From the NCBI GenBank assembly GCA_020027305.1, contig JAHRAM010000008.1, positions 1 through 53,445 on the forward strand: a stretch of DNA of 53,445 nt, written 5' to 3'. The position numbers and the translations under genes are program-made. Positions 43,443 through 51,424 of the stretch are shown here, piece after piece (within the stretch, counting starts at the first letter, position 1; every line of letters begins with the position of its first letter). The notes below the pieces were generated by a model. That model was not told the DNA's origin. It searched no databases and was given only the letters and a program-made list of their open reading frames with translations. Source of the DNA: Acidimicrobiia bacterium (GTDB taxonomy: Bacteria; Actinomycetota; Acidimicrobiia; Acidimicrobiales; Hopanoidiivorantaceae).

Positions 43443-44234
43443 CTACTGTAGACGTTTTACAATTTCTTCACGGGTTGGGTTCAGCAGTTCATCTACTAAT
43501 TTCCCATCATTTAGAAATAGCACTCGGTCGGCAATGCTGGCAGCGGTTGGGTCATGTGTGACGATGACGATGGTTTGCTTCAGGTCTTCTACAATTTTTC
43601 TAAGGAATGCCAAAATCTCATTTCCGGTGGCAGAGTCTAAGTTTCCAGTTGGTTCATCACCAAACACAATAGCGGGGCGCCCCATCAATGCCCTTGCCAC
43701 AGCCACCCTTTGTTGTTGACCGCCTGAAAGTTCAGTTGGGCGGTGGGTCATTCTATTTGCCAACCCAGTAACTTCAGCTAGTTCGTTAAACCAGGTTGTA
43801 TCAAGACTTTTTCCTGCCAAATTTAGTGGTAATGTAATGTTTTCTTTGGCTGTCAGTGTTGGGATGAGGTTAAAGCTCTGGAATATAAACCCGACATTAT
43901 CTCGGCGAAGCTCGGTGAGCTCTTTATCGGGCAGGTAGGCTAGATTGATTTCTCCAATATAGGCATAGCCAGATGTTAGGGAATCTAACCCAGCCATACA
44001 GTGCATAAGGGTTGATTTGCCCGAGCCAGATGGCCCCATTATGGCGGTTAGTTCCCCTGCTCTTATTTGGGCATTTACCCCATCAAGGGCGCGAACCTCG
44101 GTGTCGCCTATTCCATATATTTTGTAGGCATCTTCAGTTCTGGCTACAAATTCTGAATCTTGATTTATAGGCTCTTGGCTGGCTCCGTTTGTATCTTTAT
44201 CAATATTTGCGGTTTCATCAATGTCTATACCCAT
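43443..44234 (-). CDS. LolD/MacB-like ABC transporter ATP-binding protein
   Basis: ATPase of the exporter (263 aa). Walker A GPSGSGKSTL, Q-loop FIFQSFNLIPTL, signature LSGGQQQRVAVARAL, Walker B IVFGDEPTGNLDS and H-loop VTHDPTAAS are complete; the sequence is of the LolD/FtsE/MacB subgroup. An acidic extension of about 30 residues precedes the fold. It is the first gene of a probable unit ATPase - permease - three sugar-dehydrogenase lipoproteins. Start choice is supported by TATTCT 7 nt upstream. Confidence 0.95.
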   Translation of the reverse strand: MGIDIDETANIDKDTNGASQEPINQDSEFVARTEDAYKIYGIGDTEVRALDGVNAQIRAGELTAIMGPSGSGKSTLMHCMAGLDSLTSGYAYIGEINLAYLPDKELTELRRDNVGFIFQSFNLIPTLTAKENITLPLNLAGKSLDTTWFNELAEVTGLANRMTHRPTELSGGQQQRVAVARALMGRPAIVFGDEPTGNLDSATGNEILAFLRKIVEDLKQTIVIVTHDPTAASIADRVLFLNDGKLVDELLNPTREEIVKRLQ

Positions 44235-44241
44235 ACTTAGC

Positions 44242-44247
44242 AGAATA
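44242..44247 (-). promoter_or_regulatory. Candidate -10 box (TATTCT) for leaderless ABC exporter mRNA
   Basis: On the minus strand TATTCT is followed by 7 nt (GCTAAGT) and the ATG at 44234. No Shine-Dalgarno sequence lies between them. It would drive the exporter and possibly the dehydrogenase genes behind it. Confidence 0.45.
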
Positions 44248-44483
44248 GCATTTTTTGGCTTTTAATTTGTATCAAGGTGCAGGTTTTATTTAAATGTTTA
44301 TGAAATCTGATTTTTAATCAGTATTTTGATGAGAATTGTTTTTACTGAATATGACGTTTTTATTGTATATTAGGGTTAATCTATATTGGATTTCCTATAC
44401 TAGGTTTAATTATTAGGTTTATTGTGTGTTGGGCTAGTAACCAGACTCTCAGGTCTATGAGAGCAGAGGTTTAATTGTTGGGC

Positions 44484-44954
44484 TTAGTGCGTGTTAGGTT
44501 GGTTGAGTTCTTTTCTATATATATTGGTGTCTCTTTGTATAAAACCCAGCTTTTGATAGAGGGCATTGGCTTCTACCCGTGTTGGATTAGAAGTAAGGTC
44601 GACCCAAGCTACCCCAAGTTTTTTAGCTAACTCAATTGCTTCAGTGTTGAGCTCTTCTCCGATGCCTTTTTGTCGATGGCTTTCATCAACCACGACATCT
44701 TCTATTCTGGCTTGCTTGGTAAAAGCGGTTTGGTAAATAACGAGTGTTAGGCTGCCTACAATTTCACCTTTTTCACGAGCTAGAAGCAAGGCGCCTGTTT
44801 TTAGAACTTCTGCTAAGTCGGTTTTGCCCGAAAAAGTCTTATCTAATTGGGGGAGGAGCTTCAACATTGCTTCCTCAACATCTTTGGTGATGTCGCCCGA
44901 TTCTTGAATGAGGATGATTTCAATATCGCTATACTCGTTTTTTTTATGGGTCAT
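44484..44954 (-). CDS. GNAT-family N-acetyltransferase
   Basis: Acetyl-CoA-dependent N-acetyltransferase (156 aa from the ATG at 44954; an upstream GTG at 44981 would add 9 residues). The acetyl-CoA-binding motif A is ARIEDVVVDESHRQKGIGEE and motif B is LTSNPTRVEANALYQKLGF. The substrate cannot be told; the short NPxRxxANxLYxxLGF ending is common in small-molecule GNATs. The 249-bp gap downstream to the ABC ATPase start contains only A/T-rich sequence with short AGGTTTA repeats and a weak 6-bp hairpin at 44446-44463. Confidence 0.85.
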   Translation of the reverse strand: MTHKKNEYSDIEIILIQESGDITKDVEEAMLKLLPQLDKTFSGKTDLAEVLKTGALLLAREKGEIVGSLTLVIYQTAFTKQARIEDVVVDESHRQKGIGEELNTEAIELAKKLGVAWVDLTSNPTRVEANALYQKLGFIQRDTNIYRKELNQPNTH

Positions 44955-45088
44955 ATATTTATTTGTGTGAAAGGTTGGCACTGAAAAGTTTTTGTGCTTT
45001 GTTTCTGGTTATTGTCATTTGTCTATTGTTTTGCCTCATAGTGTCACTATTTTGTATTATCACAGCTTCTTAACTTTATAGAATTGCC

Positions 45089-46087
45089 TCAAATCGTTTT
45101 CAAAACAAACTTTCCCGTTTGAAGCCCCTCTAAATCAACTGACACAAATTTATAGCCAGCTGCTCGAACTGCTTCAACAATTGCATTGCGGTTTTCAAGA
45201 ACGGAAGCAAGCTCTTCATCTGCGATTTCTATTCTGGCGGTATCTCCGTGGTGGCGAACTCTTAAATTCCTATAGCCCAAATCTTTCAGCGAGGTTTCGG
45301 CGACATCAATCTGTGCTAGCACATCGTGTGTTACTTTTGTGCCGAAGGGGATTCGAGAAGCTAGGCAAGGCTCAGCTGGCTTATCCCAAGTTTCTAATCC
45401 TAGCTCTTTGGAAATTTCTCTCACATCTTGCTTAGAAAGTTCAGCTTCTAAGAAAGGAAATTTAGCCCCTCTTTCTTTGGCGGCATCAATTCCTGGGCGC
45501 CAGTCTGAAAGGTCGTCTGTATTTACCCCCAATAAGATATTTGGCATTACATTTGGCGATATATCTAGATCTTTTTGTAAGCCTCTTCTTTTCTTTTCTT
45601 TACCATTCTCAAATGTTTTGCCATGCCCGTTTTTTGTTTGTTTTGTTTGACAACCCCCTTTCACCGTTGCTATGCCCCTATTTTTTATATCGCTATTAAT
45701 TTCAGAGCTATAAATTTGTTCCCAGATAGCATCCATAAGGGCAGCTTTACACCAATAGCACCTGTCTTTATCGTTGCGTTGATATTTTTCGCGGTATTTT
45801 TCATCGTCAAGCTCACCAGTTTCAATTGGCATCCAGTTTAGCCCCCATTTTTTTGCGATATTTTCACAATGCGTCAACTCTCTTTTTGCTAAGGAAGGCG
45901 AAACAGCTGTAACGCAAATTGCCTGGCTGCCAAAAATATCAGTTGCAATTTTTGCAAGCAGTGAAGAATCCACCCCGCCTGAAAATGCTACAACCATTTT
46001 GTTGCTTGTGGAATCACCCAAAGCCATTAGCGCAACTTTTAACCGCTCAAGTTTGATACTATTTCTTATGCTCGCAGAATTTTTCAT
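45089..46087 (-). CDS. larE: LarE-like ATP-dependent sulfur transferase (PP-loop)
   Basis: PP-loop ATPase related to LarE, which inserts sulfur into the nickel-pincer cofactor of lactate racemase (332 aa; usual length about 275). PP-loop: FSGGVDSSLLAK (residues 35-46). Cysteines C110 and C113 (RCYWCK) and C241 (EPCLASRIPFG) form the three-Cys pattern of the Fe-S-dependent, catalytic LarE type rather than the single sacrificial Cys type. A Lys/Gly-rich insert of about 50 residues (roughly 130-180) accounts for the extra length. larA, larB and larC are not in the window, so the sulfurated product is uncertain. Confidence 0.85.
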   Translation of the reverse strand: MKNSASIRNSIKLERLKVALMALGDSTSNKMVVAFSGGVDSSLLAKIATDIFGSQAICVTAVSPSLAKRELTHCENIAKKWGLNWMPIETGELDDEKYREKYQRNDKDRCYWCKAALMDAIWEQIYSSEINSDIKNRGIATVKGGCQTKQTKNGHGKTFENGKEKKRRGLQKDLDISPNVMPNILLGVNTDDLSDWRPGIDAAKERGAKFPFLEAELSKQDVREISKELGLETWDKPAEPCLASRIPFGTKVTHDVLAQIDVAETSLKDLGYRNLRVRHHGDTARIEIADEELASVLENRNAIVEAVRAAGYKFVSVDLEGLQTGKFVLKTI

Positions 46088-46093
46088 AGCTAT

Positions 46094-46099
46094 AGCTTA
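46094..46099 (-). promoter_or_regulatory. Candidate -10 box (TAAGCT) for leaderless larE-like mRNA
   Basis: On the minus strand TAAGCT is followed by 6 nt (ATAGCT) and the ATG at 46087, with no ribosome binding site. It lies in the 185-bp divergent region shared with the binding-protein gene at 46273. Confidence 0.4.
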
Positions 46100-46259
46100 A
46101 ATTAGTCAAATTCCCCACCTGCGCCATATTGTGTATATTTATAGTTACTCATATATTATGCCTTTATGCTTTCTAATCCAGTTTTCCACAGGAGTGATAT
46201 AGACATGAGCTAAAACCTTAAAATCCCTATTCTAATTTATTATTTTTTAACGTTTTTCC

Positions 46260-46265
46260 TAAAAT
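46260..46265 (+). promoter_or_regulatory. Candidate -10 box (TAAAAT) for leaderless binding-protein mRNA (first)
   Basis: TAAAAT is followed by 7 nt (TAAGCCT) and the ATG at 46273, with no Shine-Dalgarno sequence. The second binding-protein gene has the same hexamer at the same distance. Confidence 0.55.
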
Positions 46266-46272
46266 TAAGCCT

Positions 46273-47556
46273 ATGAAACTATATGGAAAAATTACTGCAC
46301 TTGCACTTCTGGTGGGAGCTTTCTCACTTATAGCTGCAAGCTGCAATCATAACGACGACAGTTCTTCGTCAGGAACTACAACAACTGCGGCAAGAACTAC
46401 AACAACTGCGGCATCGCCCGCTACTGACATAGAATTTGAACTCGCAACCATTCTACCTGAGTCGGGAGATCTCGCATTTCTTGGTCCACCTATGATTCAG
46501 GCCGCTAGGTTAGCCGTGCAAGAAATTAATGATGCCAGTGCTGGCATTGAAATTATCTTCCTTCCAGGAGATAGCGGAACTATGCCCGCAATTGCTGGTG
46601 CTGTAGCCGATGCACACATTGCCGACAATGTCAGTGGAATTTTAGGTGCTGCTGCATCTGGCATTTCATTGTCGATTATCGACAAGGTAACTCAGGCTGG
46701 AATTGTTATGATTTCACCGTCTAACACATCGCCTACATTTACGGGCTATGATGATGGCGGATATTATTTTAGAACAGCTCCTTCAGATATTCTTCAAGGA
46801 CGTTTGCTGGCCGAGACACTTGTAGACGATGGACATAGTTCAGCAGTTGTGTTAAACCGTGCTGACGATTATGGTCGTCAACTAGCTGCTGCCACTAAAG
46901 ATGCTCTTGAATCAGCTGGTGGAAGCGCTACGGTGATTGAGTTTGATCCAGAGGCTGCCAGCTTTGAGGGTGAAGCTCAGCGGGTTGCTGCCTCAAACGC
47001 TGATGCTGTTGTTGTTATTGCTTTTGAAGAAGGCGTGAAGGTGCTTTCAGCGCTGTTTGAAAACAATGTTGCAGCTAACAAAATGTATATAACTGATGGT
47101 TTGGCTGTAGCTGATTTGGGTGAAAGAATTAACCCTCAGAACACAGGCGTTGTAGCAGGCATCACAGGTGTTGCACCATCAGCTGCTCCAGAAAGTGGAG
47201 AAGCAACATTTGAAAGTCGCTTCAGAGCATTTGCCCCAGAAGTAGAAAGCCTTATTTTCTCTTCAGCATCCTATGACGCAGTTGTCATTTTGGCACTCGC
47301 AGCTCTTGAAGCAAAGAGTGCAAAATCTAGTGATTATGTTGGATTCATAAACAACATCACCAAAGGTGGCGAAAAGTGTAATCGCTTTGCTGCCTGTGCT
47401 GCGCTTATTAACGCTGGAACAAATATTGACTATGATGGAGCCTCTGGGCCGCTGGAGTTTACAGACCCAGGTGAACCAGGTGCTGGCGTCTATGATATTT
47501 TTGCTTTCTCTTCAACAGGAGAAAGAAGTGTTTCGAAACAAGAAACTTTGAGCTAA
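46273..47556 (+). CDS. Branched-chain-amino-acid-type ABC substrate-binding lipoprotein, first of two
   Basis: Periplasmic-binding-protein type I fold of the Leu/Ile/Val-binding (Peripla_BP_6) family (427 aa). The lipobox IAASC (C24) is followed by Asn-His and a Thr/Ala linker. Core blocks: FELATILPESGDLAFLGPP, AARLAVQEINDA, VSGILGAAASGISLSIIDKV, VMISPSNTSPTF, VLNRADDYGRQLA. The C-terminus has a Cys pair and DYDGASGPLEFTDPGEPG, typical of this family. No permease or ATPase gene is adjacent. A ligand beyond amino acids (urea, amides, short peptides) is possible. Confidence 0.9.
   Translation: MKLYGKITALALLVGAFSLIAASCNHNDDSSSSGTTTTAARTTTTAASPATDIEFELATILPESGDLAFLGPPMIQAARLAVQEINDASAGIEIIFLPGDSGTMPAIAGAVADAHIADNVSGILGAAASGISLSIIDKVTQAGIVMISPSNTSPTFTGYDDGGYYFRTAPSDILQGRLLAETLVDDGHSSAVVLNRADDYGRQLAAATKDALESAGGSATVIEFDPEAASFEGEAQRVAASNADAVVVIAFEEGVKVLSALFENNVAANKMYITDGLAVADLGERINPQNTGVVAGITGVAPSAAPESGEATFESRFRAFAPEVESLIFSSASYDAVVILALAALEAKSAKSSDYVGFINNITKGGEKCNRFAACAALINAGTNIDYDGASGPLEFTDPGEPGAGVYDIFAFSSTGERSVSKQETLS
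46372..46413 (+). repeat. 21-bp tandem repeat in the lipoprotein linker
   Basis: Two copies of a 21-bp unit (46372-46392, 46393-46413) differ at one base and encode the linker repeat T-T-T-T-A-A after the lipobox. The repeat keeps the frame and lengthens the tether between the lipid anchor and the binding domain. Confidence 0.8.
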
Positions 47557-47573
47557 CACATCAAAGATACGAT

Positions 47574-47609
47574 TAAATAAAATCAATTAAATAAATAAAA
47601 TCAATTAAA
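47574..47609. repeat. Perfect 18-bp tandem duplication before the terminator
   Basis: TAAATAAAATCAATTAAA occurs twice in immediate succession (47574-47591 and 47592-47609), in the untranslated 3' region of the first binding-protein gene and just before its terminator hairpin. A slippage duplication with no obvious function. Confidence 0.9.
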
Positions 47610-47613
47610 AAGA

Positions 47614-47649
47614 GAGCGGCTTTGCTTAACGACAAGGCCGCTCTTTTTT
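47614..47649 (+). terminator. Rho-independent terminator of the first binding-protein gene
   Basis: The stem GAGCGGC (47614-47620) pairs with GCCGCTC (47637-47643) and is followed by six T residues (47644-47649). The loop is 16 nt. It separates the two binding-protein genes into distinct transcripts. Confidence 0.85.
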
Positions 47650-47767
47650 GTTTATCCCCTTCTATGGCATTTTGTCTACCATTTATTTTTAACACTTCTG
47701 TTTTTAAGTATGCCTTTGGCAAACTTTAATTCTTTAAAGCAAGCAAAATTTTCATAAATAAATTTAT

Positions 47768-47773
47768 TAAAAT
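47768..47773 (+). promoter_or_regulatory. Candidate -10 box (TAAAAT) for leaderless binding-protein mRNA (second)
   Basis: TAAAAT is followed by 7 nt (ATAAAAG) and the ATG at 47781, matching the first binding-protein gene. It supports the upstream start, which gives a 29-residue basic n-region before the hydrophobic signal core. Confidence 0.55.
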
Positions 47774-47780
47774 ATAAAAG

Positions 47781-49112
47781 ATGGTTATTAAAAATTCTGG
47801 CGTTAGAAAAAAATTGTCTTCATATCGTATTGCAAGAATTTCAAATATGGGCAAAGTGGTTGCGTTGCTATTATTTGGCATAGTGGTTGCTGCTATACTA
47901 GCCAGCTGCAATCACTCTAAGCCAGTTGTGGCAGGTAGCAATTGCCAAGCGGCAGAACCGGGAACTATTCCTAGCACAAAACCAGGAGATTTTCAGATGG
48001 CAGCGATTATGCCACAAACTGGCGCACTGGCATATTTGAATGAACCGATGTCTAGAGGCGTGGAGTTTGCTGTGGAAGAAATCAATCAAGCCAACAAGGG
48101 AATTAACATCTCTTTACAATTTAGAGACAGCGGTGGTAGCCAAGAGATAACAAGCCAAGCTGCAGATAGCCTGATTTCTGATAATGTTGATGGAATAATT
48201 GCTGGAACCTCTTCTGGGGAATCGCTTTCAATACTAGACAAAGTAACTCAGGCTGAAATTGTTATGATTTCACCCCTTAATACTTCCCCAAATCTCACCA
48301 CTCAAGATGTGCGTGGTTATTACTTTAGAACCCTTGCAAGTGATTTGTTGCAGGGGCGATTAATCGCTGACCTCATTGTAGAAGATAGCTTTACATCTGC
48401 TGTTATTTTGAACCGAGCTGATGATTATGGGCGTCAATTGGCAAAACAAATCCGCCTTTCTTTAGAAGAAGATGGTGGAGAGGCTAGTGTGATTGAATAC
48501 GACCCCGACAAATCTGGGTTTCAAGGTGAAGCACAAAAAGCAAAGGCTACAAACGCACAAGCCTTAGTGCTGATTGCCTTTGATGAAGGGTTAAAAATGT
48601 TGCCTGAACTTATTGAAAATAACTTTGGCCCATCACAAACCTCCTATTATTTGACTGATGGGCTAACTATATCTAATTTAGGTGAGCGAATAGACCCTGA
48701 AAACCCAGGTGTAGTAAGTGGAATAACCTCTGTAGTTCCAGGGGCAGATGAAAGAGGCGACACTACATTTACTAGCCGTTTTAAGAACCGTTTTCCAAGT
48801 GTAGAGGGCGCATTTATTGTAAACAGCAATGATGCTGTCATTGTTTTGGCCCTTGCTGCCTTAAAAGCTGGAACTTCAGATCCGTCTAAATATGTTTGTG
48901 AGATAAATGAAGTTACAAGAGGCGGGCAACGTTGCACTCGATTTAGTGAATGCGCCGACCTTATTGCTGAAGGAAAAGACATTGATTACGATGGAGCGTC
49001 TGGGCCGTTGGAATTCACAGATGATGGCGAGCCGAGCGAAGCATTTTTTGATGTTTTTAAGTTTAATTCTGACGGAATTCGCGTAAAAATTGGGGGAAGA
49101 TTGCTAAATTAA
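47781..49112 (+). CDS. Branched-chain-amino-acid-type ABC substrate-binding lipoprotein, second of two
   Basis: Paralogue of the 46273 protein (443 aa) with the same fold. The unusually long basic N-terminus leads to a hydrophobic core and lipobox ILASC (C43), again followed by Asn-His. Blocks: FQMAAIMPQTGALAYLNEP, GVEFAVEEINQA, VDGIIAGTSSGESLSILDKV, VMISPLNTSPNL, ILNRADDYGRQLA and DYDGASGPLEFTDDGEPS. The C-terminal Cys pair is conserved. The two differ enough in pocket-region residues that different ligands are possible. No transporter membrane genes are adjacent. Confidence 0.9.
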   Translation: MVIKNSGVRKKLSSYRIARISNMGKVVALLLFGIVVAAILASCNHSKPVVAGSNCQAAEPGTIPSTKPGDFQMAAIMPQTGALAYLNEPMSRGVEFAVEEINQANKGINISLQFRDSGGSQEITSQAADSLISDNVDGIIAGTSSGESLSILDKVTQAEIVMISPLNTSPNLTTQDVRGYYFRTLASDLLQGRLIADLIVEDSFTSAVILNRADDYGRQLAKQIRLSLEEDGGEASVIEYDPDKSGFQGEAQKAKATNAQALVLIAFDEGLKMLPELIENNFGPSQTSYYLTDGLTISNLGERIDPENPGVVSGITSVVPGADERGDTTFTSRFKNRFPSVEGAFIVNSNDAVIVLALAALKAGTSDPSKYVCEINEVTRGGQRCTRFSECADLIAEGKDIDYDGASGPLEFTDDGEPSEAFFDVFKFNSDGIRVKIGGRLLN

Positions 49113-49200
49113 TGCTCTGTTGTAACACCCTAGGGAAATATTGAATTTCCTACTGAAAACCTCTTTATAAAAACTATCTAAAAATTTTAATAATAAAAAC

Positions 49201-49229
49201 TTGACAAATAGCACCGATTGGTGTATTTT
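49201..49229 (+). promoter_or_regulatory. Consensus sigma-70-type promoter of the secreted protein gene
   Basis: A perfect TTGACA (49201-49206) and TATTTT (49224-49229) are separated by the ideal 17 bp, the best promoter in the window. Transcription from about 49236 would leave a 5' leader of about 105 nt before the ATG at 49341, which has a GGAGAAAG ribosome binding site. Consensus elements and a leader suggest high expression. Confidence 0.7.
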
Positions 49230-49340
49230 ATTAGTAAGCGGTGAAACTCGGTGATGATGGTTCTCCAGAAGTTTATCTAGAGTCTATCTATTTGAGAGTC
49301 ACTCCAAATAAAAAGAAAGAATCAAAAACTGGAGAAAGTT

Positions 49341-51362
49341 ATGAGAGCATTAAAGTCGGCATTTATAAATGTCAAAAAGAAATCAACAATTTCTATTGTT
49401 GCATCAGTTGCCATATTGAGCGCTGTGTTTATTTTGATTCCATCCAATACTGCGGTGGCACAAACCCCTAATACTACAACGCCAGCAACAACGGCAGCCG
49501 TTCGCTTGAATTGGTCTACGGGTTCAACACAAAATAACACGACTAACCCTGCCGTTTATACTGTTCAGTATGAATCGCGAAATTGTATAAACAATGTTTT
49601 GATTGGTGGAACCCTTCATGGGGCCGCTATCTCAGGTGAAGATGCTGTGCTTGGAGCAAATAATCAAGGCCACACAATTTTGACCACTCATGCGAATTTA
49701 AATCCTAGCTCAACAGATGGAAGAGGCGCTGAAGATTGTATATATATAATCACGGTTACGGCGAGTATGAATTGCTCATTTACAGTAACAGCAGGTACCA
49801 CAGCAGTTGGAGCTGCTACACAAGCATCTGCTGGCAATAACCCAACCCAACTTACATTTACCCTTCGTGGAAAGATAAGCACCGATGCTAATTTTTTCCA
49901 AACTAAAGTAGCTGACTTAAATAATGCAGCTGCTGGAACTTTACAATATGTTCATGCAAATGGAACATCAGGTGATGTAACAATATCTAACAATGCTGTT
50001 TCAATGAGCGCTCAAGCTTCTAGCTGTATAGCGCCATCTTCAGTGTCTGGTATTACAATTGCAAATGCAGAACCACTTGGCAGTTCAGAGATTTCGTTAA
50101 GCATCAACCCAAACAATAGATGCCAGCCACAGAATTCTAATCAGCTAACCCAAAATCTTCCAGCAGGTACGCCAAACAGGTTAATTCGTGTTTTAGTTGA
50201 TGCCTCTTGTACTTATACGATGACGGTTCAGTCGACAACAACTGGGGCAACTACTTCTTTTAGAGCTAGGTGTACAGCAGTAGCTGTTTTGTATGAAAGA
50301 AATGGCAACGCATTAAATGTATCTGTAATTAGAAGTTCAGACAACCCTACTGCTTTACGTATTAACGGTAATCAAGTGATTAGGGCAGCAGCTGTATCAG
50401 GCGCTTATATTGCTCAAGTAACGCTTATGCTCTCGGGGCAGTGCCCACGCACTAGAACGGTTAAGGTTCAATACGAGGTAACCGATAGCACAAATTCCAC
50501 AGCACGAAATACACCATTGAATGTTCAAATAACTCGGGCTTCAACTGCTGATAGTAGCTGTATTGCTGTGCCAAACACAATCAATCTAAGAGCAGCAACA
50601 GTTGATAGAGACAATATTGATAATTCAGTGGAGGTAACTTTAACTGAACGTCCAGTACTAGGAAGAACCTGTGCTTACGTATTCAAGTATCCACGAGTAT
50701 CAGGGGCATTGTCATTAGCTGCTGAGCCAGGACACAACTTTAAAACAGGAACAGGAACAAATACAAGAATTGTTCGTCCGCTAACAGGAGCTATTACTGG
50801 TAGAACAGGTGACCCACTAGATGGAGAACAAACTTTTATTGTCACAACTTTCTTATCTAACACCAGTGTGAGCTTTGTTTATGAATCTAGGCGGCTTCCA
50901 ATTACTGTGCGAACAACATTCCCAAGCGATGCTACTTTCACAACAAATGATGTAGTTACATATCGTATTGCTCTAGTTGGCAAATGCGCTAGGTATCCAG
51001 AAATCATTTCAAATGCATTGGGCGCACAGGGAGTCTTTAGACAGGTGCAGGTGTTTCCTGGAACAACATTAGTCTATGACCCCTCTCTTCAATCATTGAC
51101 AAGTTCAACTAGTCAAGCTGGGCCATCCTTAATAGAGGTTACGCCAATCGTGGTTGAGAACGGGCAGACTTTCCCCTGTGAAATTCAAGTATCTGAAACT
51201 GGAACTCCCAGTCACTGTACGGTCCAAGGAAATACTGGAACTGGAGGGACTCAGAAGATTACATTTGCAGAAGGGCTAACTAGCTTTGACTTTAGGTTCG
51301 ACCATGATTGTAGTGGTAAGACAACAAGTACTCGAGTTCCAAGCCGTGGCTTAACTGGATAA
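49341..51362 (+). CDS. Large secreted Thr/Asn/Ser-rich, cysteine-containing protein of unknown function
   Basis: Not recognised as a known family. The 673-aa product has a basic n-region (MRALKSAFINVKKK), a hydrophobic core and a signal peptidase I-type site (NTAVA before QTPN). The mature protein is rich in Thr, Ser, Asn, Val and Ala with 14 Cys (an even number), the composition of stacked beta-sandwich or Ig-like domains with disulfides. Similar segments recur, for example SSCIAPSSVSGITIANAEP and SSCIAVPNTINLRAATVD, each leading to another Cys. No anchor, LPxTG or TM is seen at the C-terminus. The strong promoter and terminator suggest an abundant surface or S-layer-like protein; that is inference. 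Confidence 0.75.
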   Translation: MRALKSAFINVKKKSTISIVASVAILSAVFILIPSNTAVAQTPNTTTPATTAAVRLNWSTGSTQNNTTNPAVYTVQYESRNCINNVLIGGTLHGAAISGEDAVLGANNQGHTILTTHANLNPSSTDGRGAEDCIYIITVTASMNCSFTVTAGTTAVGAATQASAGNNPTQLTFTLRGKISTDANFFQTKVADLNNAAAGTLQYVHANGTSGDVTISNNAVSMSAQASSCIAPSSVSGITIANAEPLGSSEISLSINPNNRCQPQNSNQLTQNLPAGTPNRLIRVLVDASCTYTMTVQSTTTGATTSFRARCTAVAVLYERNGNALNVSVIRSSDNPTALRINGNQVIRAAAVSGAYIAQVTLMLSGQCPRTRTVKVQYEVTDSTNSTARNTPLNVQITRASTADSSCIAVPNTINLRAATVDRDNIDNSVEVTLTERPVLGRTCAYVFKYPRVSGALSLAAEPGHNFKTGTGTNTRIVRPLTGAITGRTGDPLDGEQTFIVTTFLSNTSVSFVYESRRLPITVRTTFPSDATFTTNDVVTYRIALVGKCARYPEIISNALGAQGVFRQVQVFPGTTLVYDPSLQSLTSSTSQAGPSLIEVTPIVVENGQTFPCEIQVSETGTPSHCTVQGNTGTGGTQKITFAEGLTSFDFRFDHDCSGKTTSTRVPSRGLTG

Positions 51363-51424
51363 ACCACAACTAATAGAACTATTTTTTAGCGGGTCTCGCA
51401 ACCAACAAAAAGCAAACAATAAGT

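Noticed and set aside
44446..44463. Hairpin CTCTCA-6-TGAGAG downstream of the GNAT gene
   Set aside because: Only 6 bp with no T-run on either strand; too weak to call a terminator.
46182..46190. TTTTCCACA, one mismatch from a DnaA box
   Set aside because: A single site with no cluster and no replication-origin context; dnaB alone does not mark an origin.
49241..49471. ORF of 76 codons (GTG start) in the leader of the secreted protein gene
   Set aside because: It starts close to the predicted transcription start but overlaps the real signal-peptide frame by 130 nt, and its later codons read as a shifted version of that gene.
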